Counted from the stretch's first letter, positions 30,406 to 39,862 are shown. The stretch: DNA of 64,000 bases from Rhizobiales bacterium YIM 77505 (GCA_000745135.1 JQNH01000001.1:2961501-3025500); one strand, 5' to 3'. Program-made: numbers and translations. Notes: generated by a model not told the origin, from the letters alone.

Positions 30406-30482
30406 GGCGGAGTAGCTCAGCTGGTTAGAGCAGAGGAATCATAATCCTTGTGTCGGGGGTTCGAGTCCCTCCTCCGCTACCA
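30406..30482 (+). tRNA. tRNA-Met (anticodon CAT), elongator type
   Basis: A 77-nt cloverleaf with encoded CCA. Acceptor GGCGGAG/CTCCGCT (first pair G-U), D arm GCTC/GAGC, anticodon stem GAGGA/TCCTT around ATCATAA (CAT), and GGTTCGAGTCC in the T arm. The first pair and absence of three G-C pairs at the base of the anticodon stem argue against the initiator tRNA. An integrase remnant follows it. Confidence 0.93.
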
Positions 30483-30542
30483 CTTTCCTAACGTCCAAAA
30501 GACCCTCTGTAATGGTTTCGCCCTAATGGGGGCTCGAGTCGC

Positions 30543-30558
30543 TGTGAGACGTCTCACA
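30543..30558. repeat. Perfect 16-bp palindrome between tRNA-Met and integrase remnant
   Basis: TGTGAGACGTCTCACA is fully self-complementary. It lies 60 nt after the tRNA and 41 nt before the integrase-like start codon. It could be a recombination or regulatory site of the former element. Confidence 0.45.
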
Positions 30559-30598
30559 CGGATGTCGCACAGAAGATCGGCCCTGGGACGAGACCGGC

Positions 30599-31004
30599 AT
30601 GGGGCGTCCAAGTTATCTCACCCGCCGCGGGGGCGGGCGCTACTACCTCCAGTGTCGGCTCGGGTCCGCCGCCGCCTTCTTGTCAGGCCGGCCGCTCCTA
30701 CGTTTATCCTTGCGGACGACGAATTCGCGCCAGGCGCGGTGGAGGTTATTGGCAGTGATGGAGTGAATGGTCGAGCTCACGGAGGCGCCGGACCTTGAGA
30801 TTGCCGCCTCGTCGCGGCGGTGATTGATGCCGATCCCGATCAGGCAGGCCGCTGGCGCTGGGAGATGCGCGGGTGAAGCGCCTCCCAGGGGCGCGCGCCG
30901 CGGGTCATCGCATGAGCGATCTCGCCGCCCGCCGGGCCATCGACGGCTACTGGTCGCGGTGGCTGGAGGCCGCGGCCCTGCATGCCCGGCGCAAGCGCTC
31001 CTGA
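30599..31004 (+). pseudogene. Tyrosine-recombinase (phage integrase) remnant
   Basis: The first frame (30599-30766, 55 residues) reads MGRPSYLTRRGGGRYYLQCR and continues with PLLRLSLRTTNSRQARWRL, the N-terminal pattern of DUF6538-type tyrosine recombinases. It stops early. Further short pieces follow in other frames (30768-30824 and 30912-31004, the latter MSDLAARRAIDGYWSRWLE). No catalytic R-H-R-Y domain remains. Position directly behind tRNA-Met is the usual place for an island integrase, so this probably marks an old insertion site. Confidence 0.6.
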
Positions 31005-31012
31005 GGGTCAAA

Positions 31013-31545
31013 ATGCCGGAGAAGACGCCCACGCCGACGGCAATGCCTGAGGTCCGCGTCGGCACCGCCGGCTGGAGCATCCCGAAGAGCCATGCCGGCG
31101 CGCTCAAAGCCCAAGGCAAGCATCTTGAACTACGCCAGCCGGCTCAACGCCGTCGAGATCAACTCCTCCTTCTACCGGCCGCATCGGAAGGCGACATACG
31201 AGCGCTGGGCTGCCAGCGTGCCGGACGAATTCCGGCTTACCGTCAAGGTGCCACGCGCCATCACCCGAGCGCCGGCTGCGCGATGCTGGCGACCTTCTGG
31301 AGCGGTTCCTGTCGGAGGTGAGCGGGCTTGGCGACAAGCTCGGGCCTCTGCTGGTGCAGCTGCCGCCGAGCCTCCATAGCGAACCGGGCGTGTCGGACGT
31401 CTTCCTGGCCGGCCTGCGTAATCGATTTTCAGCAAGCCTTTGGTGCTGTTGGCGCGACCACCGCAACCGCTCGCATTCGATCGCGCTTCATCGATCTCGC
31501 CGCGCCATGATCAGAAAGCGCTATTTGGTGATTCAGTCTCGCTAG
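31013..31545 (+). pseudogene. Broken DUF72 (YecE-like) gene
   Basis: Three frames carry successive parts of one DUF72 protein. VRVGTAGWSIPKSHA is in the frame from 31013. ASRLNAVEINSSFYRPHRKATYERW with VPDEFRLTVKVPRAIT is in the frame around 31092-31290. VSGLGDKLGPLLVQLPPSL is in a third frame from about 31318. The C-terminal half is missing. At least two frameshifts plus truncation make it non-functional. Confidence 0.75.
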
Positions 31546-31575
31546 CCAGCGATCGGTTGCGAGGAATATACCGGA

Positions 31576-31604
31576 TTGCGAGTGTTATTTCGCCTATTTA
31601 GTAT
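31576..31604 (+). promoter_or_regulatory. Candidate promoter of the csm operon
   Basis: TTGCGA (31576-31581), 17-nt spacer, TAGTAT (31599-31604), inside an A/T-rich patch unusual for this GC-rich DNA and 11 nt before the cas6 ATG. Each hexamer matches consensus at 4 of 6 positions. Confidence 0.4.
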
Positions 31605-31615
31605 TTGCCTCGTCC

Positions 31616-32527
31616 ATGATTCCCGCACTGACGCTCGACCTTGTGTTTCGATCCAGGATGGACTGCCGCTTACCGCAGCCTGTCGGACCGGCCTTGCGCG
31701 GAGCGTTCGGTTTTGCGTTGAAGCGACTTGTCTGCGTCGTGCGAGGTCGCTCCTGCGAGGGCTGCACGCTCCAAACGGCCTGCCACTTCCCGGCGATTTT
31801 CGCGCCCGCACCTCCGGAAGGCGCAGGTGTCATGCGGCTGTACGAGCGGGCGCCGCCACCGTTCGCCTTCCGGATCCGGGCAGGCGGAGGGCCTATGAGA
31901 GCAGGGGAGGCGCTGATCGTGCGTTTCCTGCTCGTTGGATCCGCAGCGCGGTCGGCACCGTTCGTGTTGCGCGCCCTCGCCGAGGCGGGGGAGAACGGTT
32001 TGGGAGCAGCCCGCGCCCCCTTCTCCCTCGAGGAAATCCTCGACGTCCGAGGGGAAAGGGCAGTGGACGAGAACGGCCGGCTCATAGCGATGGCGCATGT
32101 GGAGGATGTCGCTCCCGTGGCGCCGCAACACGTCAGGGTCACCTTCGACAGCCCGGTGCGCCTTCAGGGAGACGGCGTCCTCGTTACGCCCGAGCGCTTC
32201 GAGGCGGCGCGCTTCTGCATGGCTGCGGTGCGGCGCATCGGCCTGCTCGCCCAGTTCTACGCTCCGCCGACGTCCTTCGACTTCAAGGCGCTGAAGGAAG
32301 CGTGTAGCCGGGTCGCCCTCCGCGATGCCAACCTCGGCTGGCGGGATGCAGGCCGCTATTCTACGCGACAGCAGACGGCGCTGAAGGTGGGCGGGCTGAC
32401 GGGCCACATTATCTTGGACATAAGCCGATCGCCGGAGCTGTGGCCATTCCTCGGTGCCGCGGGGCGCTTCGGCATTGGCAAGGCGACGACTATGGGCTTG
32501 GGCGCCATCACCACGGAACCAGCGTGA
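31616..32527 (+). CDS. cas6: Cas6, CRISPR repeat endoribonuclease
   Basis: A 303-residue RAMP protein. The C-terminal glycine-rich loop GRFGIGKATTMGLG (about residues 284-297) is the Cas6 hallmark. Upstream are GLTGHIILD and an N-terminal region with CEGCTLQTACHFPAIF, seen in the larger Cas6 group linked to type III. Cas6 cuts the array transcript in the repeats. The catalytic His cannot be assigned with confidence. Its TGA overlaps the next GTG by 4 nt. Confidence 0.85.
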   Translation: MIPALTLDLVFRSRMDCRLPQPVGPALRGAFGFALKRLVCVVRGRSCEGCTLQTACHFPAIFAPAPPEGAGVMRLYERAPPPFAFRIRAGGGPMRAGEALIVRFLLVGSAARSAPFVLRALAEAGENGLGAARAPFSLEEILDVRGERAVDENGRLIAMAHVEDVAPVAPQHVRVTFDSPVRLQGDGVLVTPERFEAARFCMAAVRRIGLLAQFYAPPTSFDFKALKEACSRVALRDANLGWRDAGRYSTRQQTALKVGGLTGHIILDISRSPELWPFLGAAGRFGIGKATTMGLGAITTEPA

Positions 32528-33534
32528 GCGAAAATGGACGGGTGCTCGCCTGCGCCGTCGGGCTGACGCCTCAGATCGTCACTGAGATGCTATGGGTGTT
32601 GGCGCTCCGCGACGGCTGGATGCCTCACCGGGTTGCCCTTTTCACCACGACGGCCGGAGCTCGTGCGGCCCGCAAGACGCTGATCGACCCCGAAATGGGC
32701 GCCATTGCAGCGCTGGCGCGGACTTACCGCCGTCCCGATCTCGCCTGCCTTGCCGAACGGGTGGAGATCGAGGTCATGGCAGCTCCGGACGGCACGCCGC
32801 TTGATGATCTTGCCACTGACGAGGCCGTGCGCGCAGCCGGCGATGCGGCGCTGCGCTTCGTGCGTAGGCTCATCGAGAGCTCGACCGAACTGCATCTGTC
32901 GATCGCCGGCGGACGCAAGTCCATGTCGGCTCTGCTCGCTATCGCGATGACCCTCTATGCCCGCCCAAAGGACCGGATGTCCCATGTTACGGTTGGACCG
33001 ACCGGCCTCGCTCGGCCTGAGCGCTTCTTCCCATCGCTGCTTGACGACAGTGATCTGCAGATGGCGGTGATTCCGTTTCCGCGGCTCCGACCCGTGCAGC
33101 CTTTGGACGAGACGGAGGTCACCCTCGCCGCGGCCGTCGCCGCGGCGCAGCGGCGGATTGATCCGCCGCACTGTCGCATTCGGCTATGCCGCGGCGAACT
33201 CACCATTGGCGAAGAGACGCTGCGCCCGCCGCCAGTCCTCCTGGCTTTCGCTGCGGCGCTTGCTGACGATGCAGCAGGGCCGAATGCGGGTCTGCCGCGC
33301 GTCGGTCTTTCCCGCGGCCGCATTGCCCGCCTGCATGCCCGCATCAGCGGAGCGCGCTCCCAATGCTGGCCGGACCCGCTCGATCCAGAGCGCGTCCAGG
33401 AATGGGCCTCCCGCCTTAACAAGCTTGTCGTGGCTTGCCAGGCTTGGCCAACGGCTCGTAGCTTCGTGGAGCGAAGCGGGCCCTGGTCGCAGGCCCGTTA
33501 TCGCCTGGGGGCAACCTGCGACCTAACCGACTGA
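32524..33534 (+). CDS. CARF-domain ring nuclease (NE0113/TIGR02584 family)
   Basis: 336 residues from GTG 32524, chosen because it overlaps cas6 in a GTGA and gives the family start RVLACAVGLTPQIVTEMLWVL. The CARF core contains HLSIAGGRKSMSALLAIAMTLYA (about 120-145), with the GGRKxM loop that binds cyclic oligoadenylate. This family is annotated as ring nuclease acting on the type III second messenger. A C-terminal helical region follows. No HEPN R-x4-6-H motif is evident, which fits an off-switch rather than a ribonuclease. Confidence 0.8.
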   Translation: MSENGRVLACAVGLTPQIVTEMLWVLALRDGWMPHRVALFTTTAGARAARKTLIDPEMGAIAALARTYRRPDLACLAERVEIEVMAAPDGTPLDDLATDEAVRAAGDAALRFVRRLIESSTELHLSIAGGRKSMSALLAIAMTLYARPKDRMSHVTVGPTGLARPERFFPSLLDDSDLQMAVIPFPRLRPVQPLDETEVTLAAAVAAAQRRIDPPHCRIRLCRGELTIGEETLRPPPVLLAFAAALADDAAGPNAGLPRVGLSRGRIARLHARISGARSQCWPDPLDPERVQEWASRLNKLVVACQAWPTARSFVERSGPWSQARYRLGATCDLTD

Positions 33535-33539
33535 CCGGC

Positions 33540-36128
33540 GTGCATTCCCGTTCTCCTTTTCCAACCCGCGACGAGGTCGCGCTCGGCGCGTTCCTCCATG
33601 ACATCGGCAAATTGGCCCAGCGCGCGCATGGCCCGGCCAGCGTGTTGCGGGAGCAATGGCCCACCGTGTTCGCCCGCGCCAGCGACGTCCTGCCGTCCTT
33701 CAAGGGCCTCTCCACCCATTGGCATGCGCTGTGGTCGGATTGGGTGTTCGAGACGCTCGTGGATAAGGCGCCTCCGCCTGAGGTCGACCCGCGTTGGGTC
33801 CGCGACTGCGCCGTCTATCATCACCGGCCCTTGAGCGACGGCATCGCAGTGCCGAACGGCTCGATCAGCTGGCTCATCGCCGAGGCCGATCGCATTGCGT
33901 CGGGCATGGAGCGCAAGAGCAAGGACGAGGAGGCGGAGGCCCAAGGAGAGGCGCCGGGCGCTGGCCGGGACGCCTTTCGCCGGACCATGCTTGCAAGCCT
34001 GTTCGGACGCGTCAGCATCGATCTGACGAAACCTTGTCCCGAGGACCTCTTTCAGCCGTTGCGGGAGATCGCGGCCGATGCCCTTGATCCCGAGACGCGG
34101 CCGGGCGGACAGGATCCCAAGCTTCCGGAAGCCTATGGCCGCCTCTGGGAAGGCTTCGCCGCGGGATACCGCGATCTCGCGGTCCGCACAAAGGGGGATC
34201 TTGGCGCCTTCCACGAGGGGCTGATCGCACTCTCGGAACGCTTCCTCTGGGCCGTGCCGTCCTCGACGGTGGACGATCCTGACGTGGGTCTGCACGACCA
34301 CGCCCGCGCAGTCGCGGCGGTGGCGGCGGCGCTTCACGCCCACCACGAGCACGCCGGCGACCTCACGGACGAAGCCGCGATTCGCGATCGGCGACGGCCG
34401 AAGCTGCGCTTTCTCGTCGGCGATCTTTCCGGCATCCAGAACGCCCTATTTCGGCTGGCGAGCGAGGGCGCGAGCGGCCTGGCGCGGGTGCTGCGGGGTC
34501 GCTCGTTGCGCATCCAGCTCATCGCCGAGGCGGCGGCGCGGGAAGCGCTCGCGACCTTCGACATGCCGCCCTACAATCTCCTGCAGGTCGCGGGCGGCCG
34601 GTTTCTCATCCTGCTCCCTGCGACCGATCCGGACCGACAGCAGGCCGACCTCGACGGCCTGCGCACCGACGTCGACGAGTGGCTGCGAACGGAGTATGAG
34701 GGCGACCTCGTCCTCAACCTGTCGCTCACTCCCGCCTTTTCCGCCGCCGAGATGCTGGACAAGGCCGGCCAGAAGAGCGTGCTCGCCTCGATCGGATTGG
34801 CGGCCGAAGAGGCCAAGCAGCGGCCGCTCGCCGGCGCGCGCCACCCGGTCAGCAAGGCGGGGTGGAACCCGGACCTCGGCGTCTGCCGAACCTGCGGGGC
34901 GCGCCCCGCCGCGACGGGGATTCCTGACACCGAAAACCCGCCGCGCTGCGTCGCCTGCGACGCCGAGATCCGGATCGGACGCGCCTTCCCGAAGGCCGCG
35001 GCCATCGTGCTCGACCAGCGCGGCATCCCGGATAGTTCGAAGGTCGACAGCATCCTCGGCTTCAATATCGGCCTGCCTGACGGCGCCTATCCCCTGCGCG
35101 CCGCGCGCGGCTGGCGCCTGCGCGGGCGACAGGACCACGAGAACCTGCCGGCGGCGGACCGCTTCGCGGGAGCCTATGTGCCTCGCCATACCACCACGAC
35201 GCTCGCGAATGATCGTCTGCGGCGGGTTCGGAAGGAGATCGACGGCGAGGACGAGGCCCGCGAAGGCGACGTGCTCACCTTCGCCGAGCTCGCAGAGCTC
35301 TCGCGAGAGGAGCACGACGAACGTCTCATAGGGCGGCCGATGCTGGCGGCGTTGAAAGCCGACGTCGACCATCTCGGGCAGGTGTTCAGCCGCGGCCTTG
35401 GCGACCGGCGAAGCCTCGCCCGCAGCGCGGCGCTATCGCGGATGATGGACGCCTTCTTCTCCGGCTTCCTGCCCTATCGGCTGGAGAGGGATTTCAGGCA
35501 TATCTACACCGTCTACGCCGGCGGCGACGACCTCTTCCTGCTTGGGCCATGGCTCGACATGCTCCGCCTCGCCCACGCCCTGCGCGAGGATTTTCGACGC
35601 TTCGTCGGCGGCAGCCCGCACGTGACCCTCTCCGCCGGCGTCGCGTTGTTCGACCCCAAGACGCCGGTGGCGCGCGCCGCCGATGAGGCGAATGAGCGCC
35701 TCGATCGGGCCAAGGACAGCGGCCGCAACCGCATTCATGCCGTGCTGCCGATCGGGACCGCGGCGGTGACCTGGGAGGCCTACGGCAAGGCGCTCGCCGA
35801 TTCGGAGCGCCTCAACGACCTGCTGCGCGACCCGTCCTCGGGCGTGACCACCGCGCTCGTGTATCGCCTCCTCCACCTCGACGACCAACGCCGCCGCGCC
35901 GAAGAGGACAAAGACATGCGGGCCGCCGATTGGCGCGCGAAACTCGGTTATCACCTCTGGCGCGCCGTGCCGCGCCACGGAGGCGAAGCCGGACAGCGCA
36001 ACGACGAGACTCGCGCCTTCCTGCTGCAACTCATGAGGCTGAAAGACGACCTTTCGCCCGCCGGCCAACCGGACGATCGCGCGGCGGCGCGGCTTGCTCT
36101 GTCGATCGCGATTTACCGCAACCGTTGA
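33540..36128 (+). CDS. cas10: Cas10/Csm1, type III-A signature protein
   Basis: 862 residues from GTG 33540. Domains: N-terminal HD nuclease with LGAFLHDIGKLAQRAHGP (HD at residues 20-21); a first palm-like domain with FLVGDLSGIQNALFRLAS; a zinc-ribbon with CRTCGARPA and CVACDAEI; then LKADVDHLGQVFSRGL, and the cyclase palm with YAGGDDLFLLGPW (GGDD at 661-664) and SAGVALFDPKTPVARAADEANERL. Both HD and GGDD motifs are intact, so target-activated DNA cutting and cyclic oligoadenylate synthesis are expected. The C-terminal helical domain is about 130 residues. Confidence 0.96.
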   Translation: MHSRSPFPTRDEVALGAFLHDIGKLAQRAHGPASVLREQWPTVFARASDVLPSFKGLSTHWHALWSDWVFETLVDKAPPPEVDPRWVRDCAVYHHRPLSDGIAVPNGSISWLIAEADRIASGMERKSKDEEAEAQGEAPGAGRDAFRRTMLASLFGRVSIDLTKPCPEDLFQPLREIAADALDPETRPGGQDPKLPEAYGRLWEGFAAGYRDLAVRTKGDLGAFHEGLIALSERFLWAVPSSTVDDPDVGLHDHARAVAAVAAALHAHHEHAGDLTDEAAIRDRRRPKLRFLVGDLSGIQNALFRLASEGASGLARVLRGRSLRIQLIAEAAAREALATFDMPPYNLLQVAGGRFLILLPATDPDRQQADLDGLRTDVDEWLRTEYEGDLVLNLSLTPAFSAAEMLDKAGQKSVLASIGLAAEEAKQRPLAGARHPVSKAGWNPDLGVCRTCGARPAATGIPDTENPPRCVACDAEIRIGRAFPKAAAIVLDQRGIPDSSKVDSILGFNIGLPDGAYPLRAARGWRLRGRQDHENLPAADRFAGAYVPRHTTTTLANDRLRRVRKEIDGEDEAREGDVLTFAELAELSREEHDERLIGRPMLAALKADVDHLGQVFSRGLGDRRSLARSAALSRMMDAFFSGFLPYRLERDFRHIYTVYAGGDDLFLLGPWLDMLRLAHALREDFRRFVGGSPHVTLSAGVALFDPKTPVARAADEANERLDRAKDSGRNRIHAVLPIGTAAVTWEAYGKALADSERLNDLLRDPSSGVTTALVYRLLHLDDQRRRAEEDKDMRAADWRAKLGYHLWRAVPRHGGEAGQRNDETRAFLLQLMRLKDDLSPAGQPDDRAAARLALSIAIYRNR

Positions 36129-36139
36129 GGAAGGGGAGG

Positions 36140-36679
36140 ATGATGCAGCAATACCGGGGCGGGCGACCGCCGTTTCAACAGGGGCCGCGAGCTGGCGGCG
36201 GGCTGGGGTATGGCGGTCAGCACCCCGGTCGACCCGACGGGTCTCGCAACGAGCTGATCGACAACGAGATCGCGAAGGCACTGCAAAGCGATGCCAAGCT
36301 GGAATTCTGGACGGGCGAGGGCGAGCGCAAGACCTTGCGGGCCGAGCTCCTGGACAAGAAGGCGCAGGAGACGGCGCAGAAGCTGAGAGACTTGCCGACG
36401 ACGCAGTTGCGCCGGTTCTATGCGCCCGTCGTCGCCTTTCGCCAGCGGCTGCGCTTGGACCGGAACATTAGCGATGCCGAGGTCGAGGCGCAGGCCGCGT
36501 ACCTCAAGGCGAGCGCGGCCTACGCGGGCGCGCGCAAGCAGCCGAAGGCGCTGGTCGAGTTCTTCGTCGCGGCCACCAACAGCATCAAGAAACGCGAGGA
36601 CTTCGAGGCCTTCGCCCGCCACTTCGAGGCGGTGGTCGCCTTCCACAAGGTCTATGCCGTCGAAAATAAGAGAGACTGA
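36140..36679 (+). CDS. csm2: Csm2, small helical subunit of the III-A complex
   Basis: 179 residues. The first ~45 are Gly/Gln/Pro-rich and probably disordered. The rest is helical: AQKLRDLPTTQLRRFYAPVVAFRQ and a C-terminal DFEAFARHFEAVVAFHKVY, both matching Csm2. It lines the crRNA-target duplex. Longer N-terminus than typical Csm2 (about 120-150). Lies 11 nt after cas10 with GGGGAGG before the start. Confidence 0.9.
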   Translation: MMQQYRGGRPPFQQGPRAGGGLGYGGQHPGRPDGSRNELIDNEIAKALQSDAKLEFWTGEGERKTLRAELLDKKAQETAQKLRDLPTTQLRRFYAPVVAFRQRLRLDRNISDAEVEAQAAYLKASAAYAGARKQPKALVEFFVAATNSIKKREDFEAFARHFEAVVAFHKVYAVENKRD

Positions 36680-36683
36680 TCCG

Positions 36684-37496
36684 ATGACGATCCCGCGCTT
36701 GATAGGCCGCGCCAGGTTGACCGCAAACCTCGACGTTCTCTCGGGACTCCATATAGGGGCCGGCAAAGACACGATCGAAATCGGCGGCATCGACAACCCT
36801 GTGATCAAGAACCCGCACACGGGCGAGCCCTACGTGCCCGGGTCGAGCCTCAAGGGCAAGTTGCGTTACCTCCTCGAATGGGCATTCAACACCGTGCGGG
36901 AGGACGGACATCCCTGGGGGTTCAACGAAAACGATCGGCAACAGATCTTCGACAGCGGCGACCCTGTCTTGCGCATCTTCGGCACGCCGGCGAAGCGTAC
37001 GACGTGGGAAGCCGGGCCGACGCGTCTCATCGTGCGAGATGCTGCTCTTGACCCGAAGTGGCGTGACGAGAAGCTCAAGCGAGGCCTTGCTCTGACCGAG
37101 GACAAGACGGAGGTCGTGATCGACCGGATTTCCGGCAAAGCTCACGACAGGGTCGGACCCCGTCAGACTGAACGCGTCCCGGCCGGCGCCGTGTTCGATG
37201 TGGAGATGGTGTTCCGCCTTTACGACACCGGAGATAGCGGCGCGCGGGATTGGGCCTGCCTCGCCTGGCTGATCCAGGGGCTTGATCTTCTCGAGCAGGA
37301 CGCGCTCGGCGGCTCGGGCTCCCGTGGATACGGCCGGGTGCGCTTCTCGAATCTCACCCTGCATGGCTTCGACAAGGACGCGACGCACAGCCTCGACAAC
37401 ACATTCCGCGGCGCGCGCTTCAATCCAAAGGCGCCCGACCCGCAGCTCCTCGCTCTCATCGAGGAGGCGACCCGCGAAGCCCCCATGGCTGCATGA
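36684..37496 (+). CDS. csm3: Csm3, backbone RAMP and target-RNA nuclease
   Basis: 270 residues. LSGLHIGAGKDTIEIGGIDNPVIK holds the catalytic aspartate (D37), and YVPGSSLKGKLRYLLEWAF is the conserved RAMP segment. LGGSGSRGYGRVRFSNL is the C-terminal glycine-rich loop. Several copies form the filament and cut target RNA every 6 nt. It starts 4 nt after csm2. Confidence 0.95.
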   Translation: MTIPRLIGRARLTANLDVLSGLHIGAGKDTIEIGGIDNPVIKNPHTGEPYVPGSSLKGKLRYLLEWAFNTVREDGHPWGFNENDRQQIFDSGDPVLRIFGTPAKRTTWEAGPTRLIVRDAALDPKWRDEKLKRGLALTEDKTEVVIDRISGKAHDRVGPRQTERVPAGAVFDVEMVFRLYDTGDSGARDWACLAWLIQGLDLLEQDALGGSGSRGYGRVRFSNLTLHGFDKDATHSLDNTFRGARFNPKAPDPQLLALIEEATREAPMAA

Positions 37497-37503
37497 GGCC
37501 GCC

Positions 37504-38457
37504 GTGGCGCTGTTTCGCGTAACACTCACCCTCACCGCGCCGCTCGGCACGCCGCTGACCTCCGGCACGCTCTTCGGCCAGCTCTGCTGGATGAAGCGGG
37601 CCCGCGACGGCGAGGCGGCCCTCGTCGCCTGGCTCGCCGACCCTCAGCGTCTCTGGGCCGTTTCCGACGGCTTCCCGGCGGGCCTCTTGCCACGGCCCGT
37701 GCTGCGGCCGGTCCTTCCAAGCGAGGATCCGAAGCTTGCCGCGACGATCAAAGCCGACAAGAAGAAGGCTTTCGTCACGCGCGAGGGTTTCTTGCGCGCC
37801 CGAAACGCCCTGAGCGCCGACGCGCTGCGGCCGCATCTGCGCAAGGTCGAAGACGCGACCGCGCGCATCGCCCACAACACCATCGACCGCCGCACCGGCT
37901 CCACGCCCGAAAGCGGCGGCCTCTACTTTCTCGACGAGGACTGGAGCTGCGCGACCCGACGGGACGACGACGCCGAAGCGGAGAGGCTGCTGCCACCCGG
38001 GCCGCGGCGCGACATCTACGTCGCCGCCGCGCCCGAGGAGCGCCGCGAGATCGAGGCGCTTTTCACGCTACTCGGCGAGGAGGGCTTCGGCCGCGACGCC
38101 ACCCTCGGGCGAGGGCGCTGGCGGGTGGACTCGGTCGCGGAGGATCGCGAGCTCGCCGGCGGGCCGGAGGGCCGCCTGATGTCGCTCTCCTGCGGCGCGG
38201 CGACGCCCGATATGGAGGATCTGCGCTGCCGCCTCGCCCCGCATTACGGCAAGGCGGGCCCGGGCGTCGCGGTCGCGGCGGGCGCCTCGCCCTTCAAGAA
38301 GCCGCTGTTGCTCACCCTACCCGGGGCCACCTTCAAAGGCTCGGCCGCCGCGCGCCACGGCGCTTGGCTCACCAACGTCCATCCGACGCGCAAGGAGATC
38401 GGCCATAACGCCTTCCACGTGGTCGTGCCCTTCCGGGAGGCGGCCCATGCGGCGTGA
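37504..38457 (+). CDS. csm4: Csm4, crRNA 5'-tag-binding RAMP
   Basis: 317 residues from GTG 37504. It has FRVTLTLTAPLGTPLTSGTLFGQLCW at the start, EEGFGRDATLGRGRWRVDSV in the middle and a C-terminal LLLTLPGATFKGSAAARHGAWLTNVH. In type III-A complexes it sits next to Cas10 and holds the crRNA tag. It overlaps csm5 by 11 nt. Confidence 0.92.
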   Translation: MALFRVTLTLTAPLGTPLTSGTLFGQLCWMKRARDGEAALVAWLADPQRLWAVSDGFPAGLLPRPVLRPVLPSEDPKLAATIKADKKKAFVTREGFLRARNALSADALRPHLRKVEDATARIAHNTIDRRTGSTPESGGLYFLDEDWSCATRRDDDAEAERLLPPGPRRDIYVAAAPEERREIEALFTLLGEEGFGRDATLGRGRWRVDSVAEDRELAGGPEGRLMSLSCGAATPDMEDLRCRLAPHYGKAGPGVAVAAGASPFKKPLLLTLPGATFKGSAAARHGAWLTNVHPTRKEIGHNAFHVVVPFREAAHAA

Positions 38458-39862
38458 CACCCACCGCCTCGTCGGCTTCGCGCTCACCCCGGTGCATGTG
38501 GGCGACGGCACGGTCATGACGCCGGAGGGCTACCGCTTCGCGAACGGGATGCTGGAGCGCTTCGATCCGCCGGCCGTGATCGCTTCCATGAGCGACGGCG
38601 TGCGGGAGCAATTCACCAAAGCCCTGCGCAGCCACGATGCGCTGAAGGCGGGGCAGAAGCTGATCCGCAACCACGTCCGCGACGAGCACATTCGCGAAAG
38701 GATCGTCGTCTCGCCGCACTCCACAAGGGAGTTGGAGCAGGTGATCGAGGAGTCGGGCCGGAAGGGCGAGGTCCGCCCCTTCGTCCGCTCCGGAACAGGT
38801 CCGTACCTGCCGGGCTCTTCGCTCAAAGGCGCGCTGCGCACGGCGTGGCTTGCGGCGGAGGCTGGCCGAAACCCTGCGCTTATGCGCGAGATCAATGCCA
38901 AGGCTGATGGAGAGCGGCCAGGCAAGACCGGGCGGGTCTCAAACGATCTCGCGCAACGCGCCTTCGAGGCGGAGGCGGGCAAGACCGAGCGCGATCCTTT
39001 GCGCGATGTGTCGGTCTCGGATGCGCTGATGCTGTCCGGCGTCACGGTGATTGACCGCGTCCAGGTCGCGAATCTCGGCGCCAAGGGCGGCATCGCCTTC
39101 GGCCCCGAGACCAAGATGCAGATCCATGTCGAGCGCCTCGCCTCGCTTGCCGATCGCGGCGCCTATCCGCCGTCGCGATTCGCGATCGCGCTCTCCCTGC
39201 CCAGCGAGGAGGGGCTGCAGGCGCGGCGGCAGCGGGCCGGAGAACGCAGCGACGGGCCGCGACGGGCGCTTCCGCGGCGCTCGCCGACCTATGTCGCCCT
39301 GCGGCGCGCGGCCAATGAGCATCACGCCGCCCTCTTCGCCTATGAGCGGCGGAGGTTCTATGCCGGGACCGGCGCCGATGCGACGCTCGATGCGCTCTTG
39401 GCCGCGTTCGGCCTGGCGGGCAGCGATCTCCTCGCGGCGCTGGAGGCCAAGGACGCCTGGCTCTTGAAGATCGGGCGGTACGGTCATTTCGAGTCGAAAT
39501 CCGTCGCCGGCCTTCGGCATGGCGAGAAGCGCGGGACGAAAGCCTCCTCCGCCAGGCACATGACGGAAGGCGGCAGCCGCACAGTGGCGACGGACGCGTC
39601 GGGAAGCCCCCTCCCATTCGGCTGGATATTGCTTCTGCCCGAAGACAAGGCCCCTGCCGAGGCGCCGCGACTCCCCGCCGCCGCTCGCGGCGGGGCGGGC
39701 CCGGGCCGGCCCGTGCCGGCGGCGCTCCTCGCCCTGGCTCCTCGCCCGCTGCAAGTCCGCCGACGAGCTTCCTCTTCCGCAAGGGCGACAAAGTCACGAA
39801 TGGCGACGAGATTGGGATTGTCGGGGAGGACGTCCGACCGAACCAGGTGCAGATGTTGGTGA
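38447..39862 (+). CDS. csm5: Csm5, terminal RAMP (C-terminus apparently frameshifted)
   Basis: 471 residues in this frame. MRRDTHRLVGFALTPVHVGDGTVM, the RAMP segment FVRSGTGPYLPGSSLKGALRTAWL, and LLKIGRYGHFESKSVAGL with ASGSPLPFGWILLLPE are clear Csm5 features up to about residue 405. After that the frame enters a GC-rich Ala/Pro/Gly stretch and ends in a low-complexity Arg/Ser tail. A better-looking tail continues in another frame to a stop at 39915 that overlaps the next gene in a GTGA, so the true product is probably longer and the frame is broken near 39680-39760. Confidence 0.88.
   Translation: MRRDTHRLVGFALTPVHVGDGTVMTPEGYRFANGMLERFDPPAVIASMSDGVREQFTKALRSHDALKAGQKLIRNHVRDEHIRERIVVSPHSTRELEQVIEESGRKGEVRPFVRSGTGPYLPGSSLKGALRTAWLAAEAGRNPALMREINAKADGERPGKTGRVSNDLAQRAFEAEAGKTERDPLRDVSVSDALMLSGVTVIDRVQVANLGAKGGIAFGPETKMQIHVERLASLADRGAYPPSRFAIALSLPSEEGLQARRQRAGERSDGPRRALPRRSPTYVALRRAANEHHAALFAYERRRFYAGTGADATLDALLAAFGLAGSDLLAALEAKDAWLLKIGRYGHFESKSVAGLRHGEKRGTKASSARHMTEGGSRTVATDASGSPLPFGWILLLPEDKAPAEAPRLPAAARGGAGPGRPVPAALLALAPRPLQVRRRASSSARATKSRMATRLGLSGRTSDRTRCRCW

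Noticed and set aside
32440-32523. Longer N-terminus for the ring-nuclease gene from ATG 32440
   Set aside because: It would overlap cas6 by 88 nt in a stretch without family similarity; GTG 32524 gives the GTGA overlap and a natural start.
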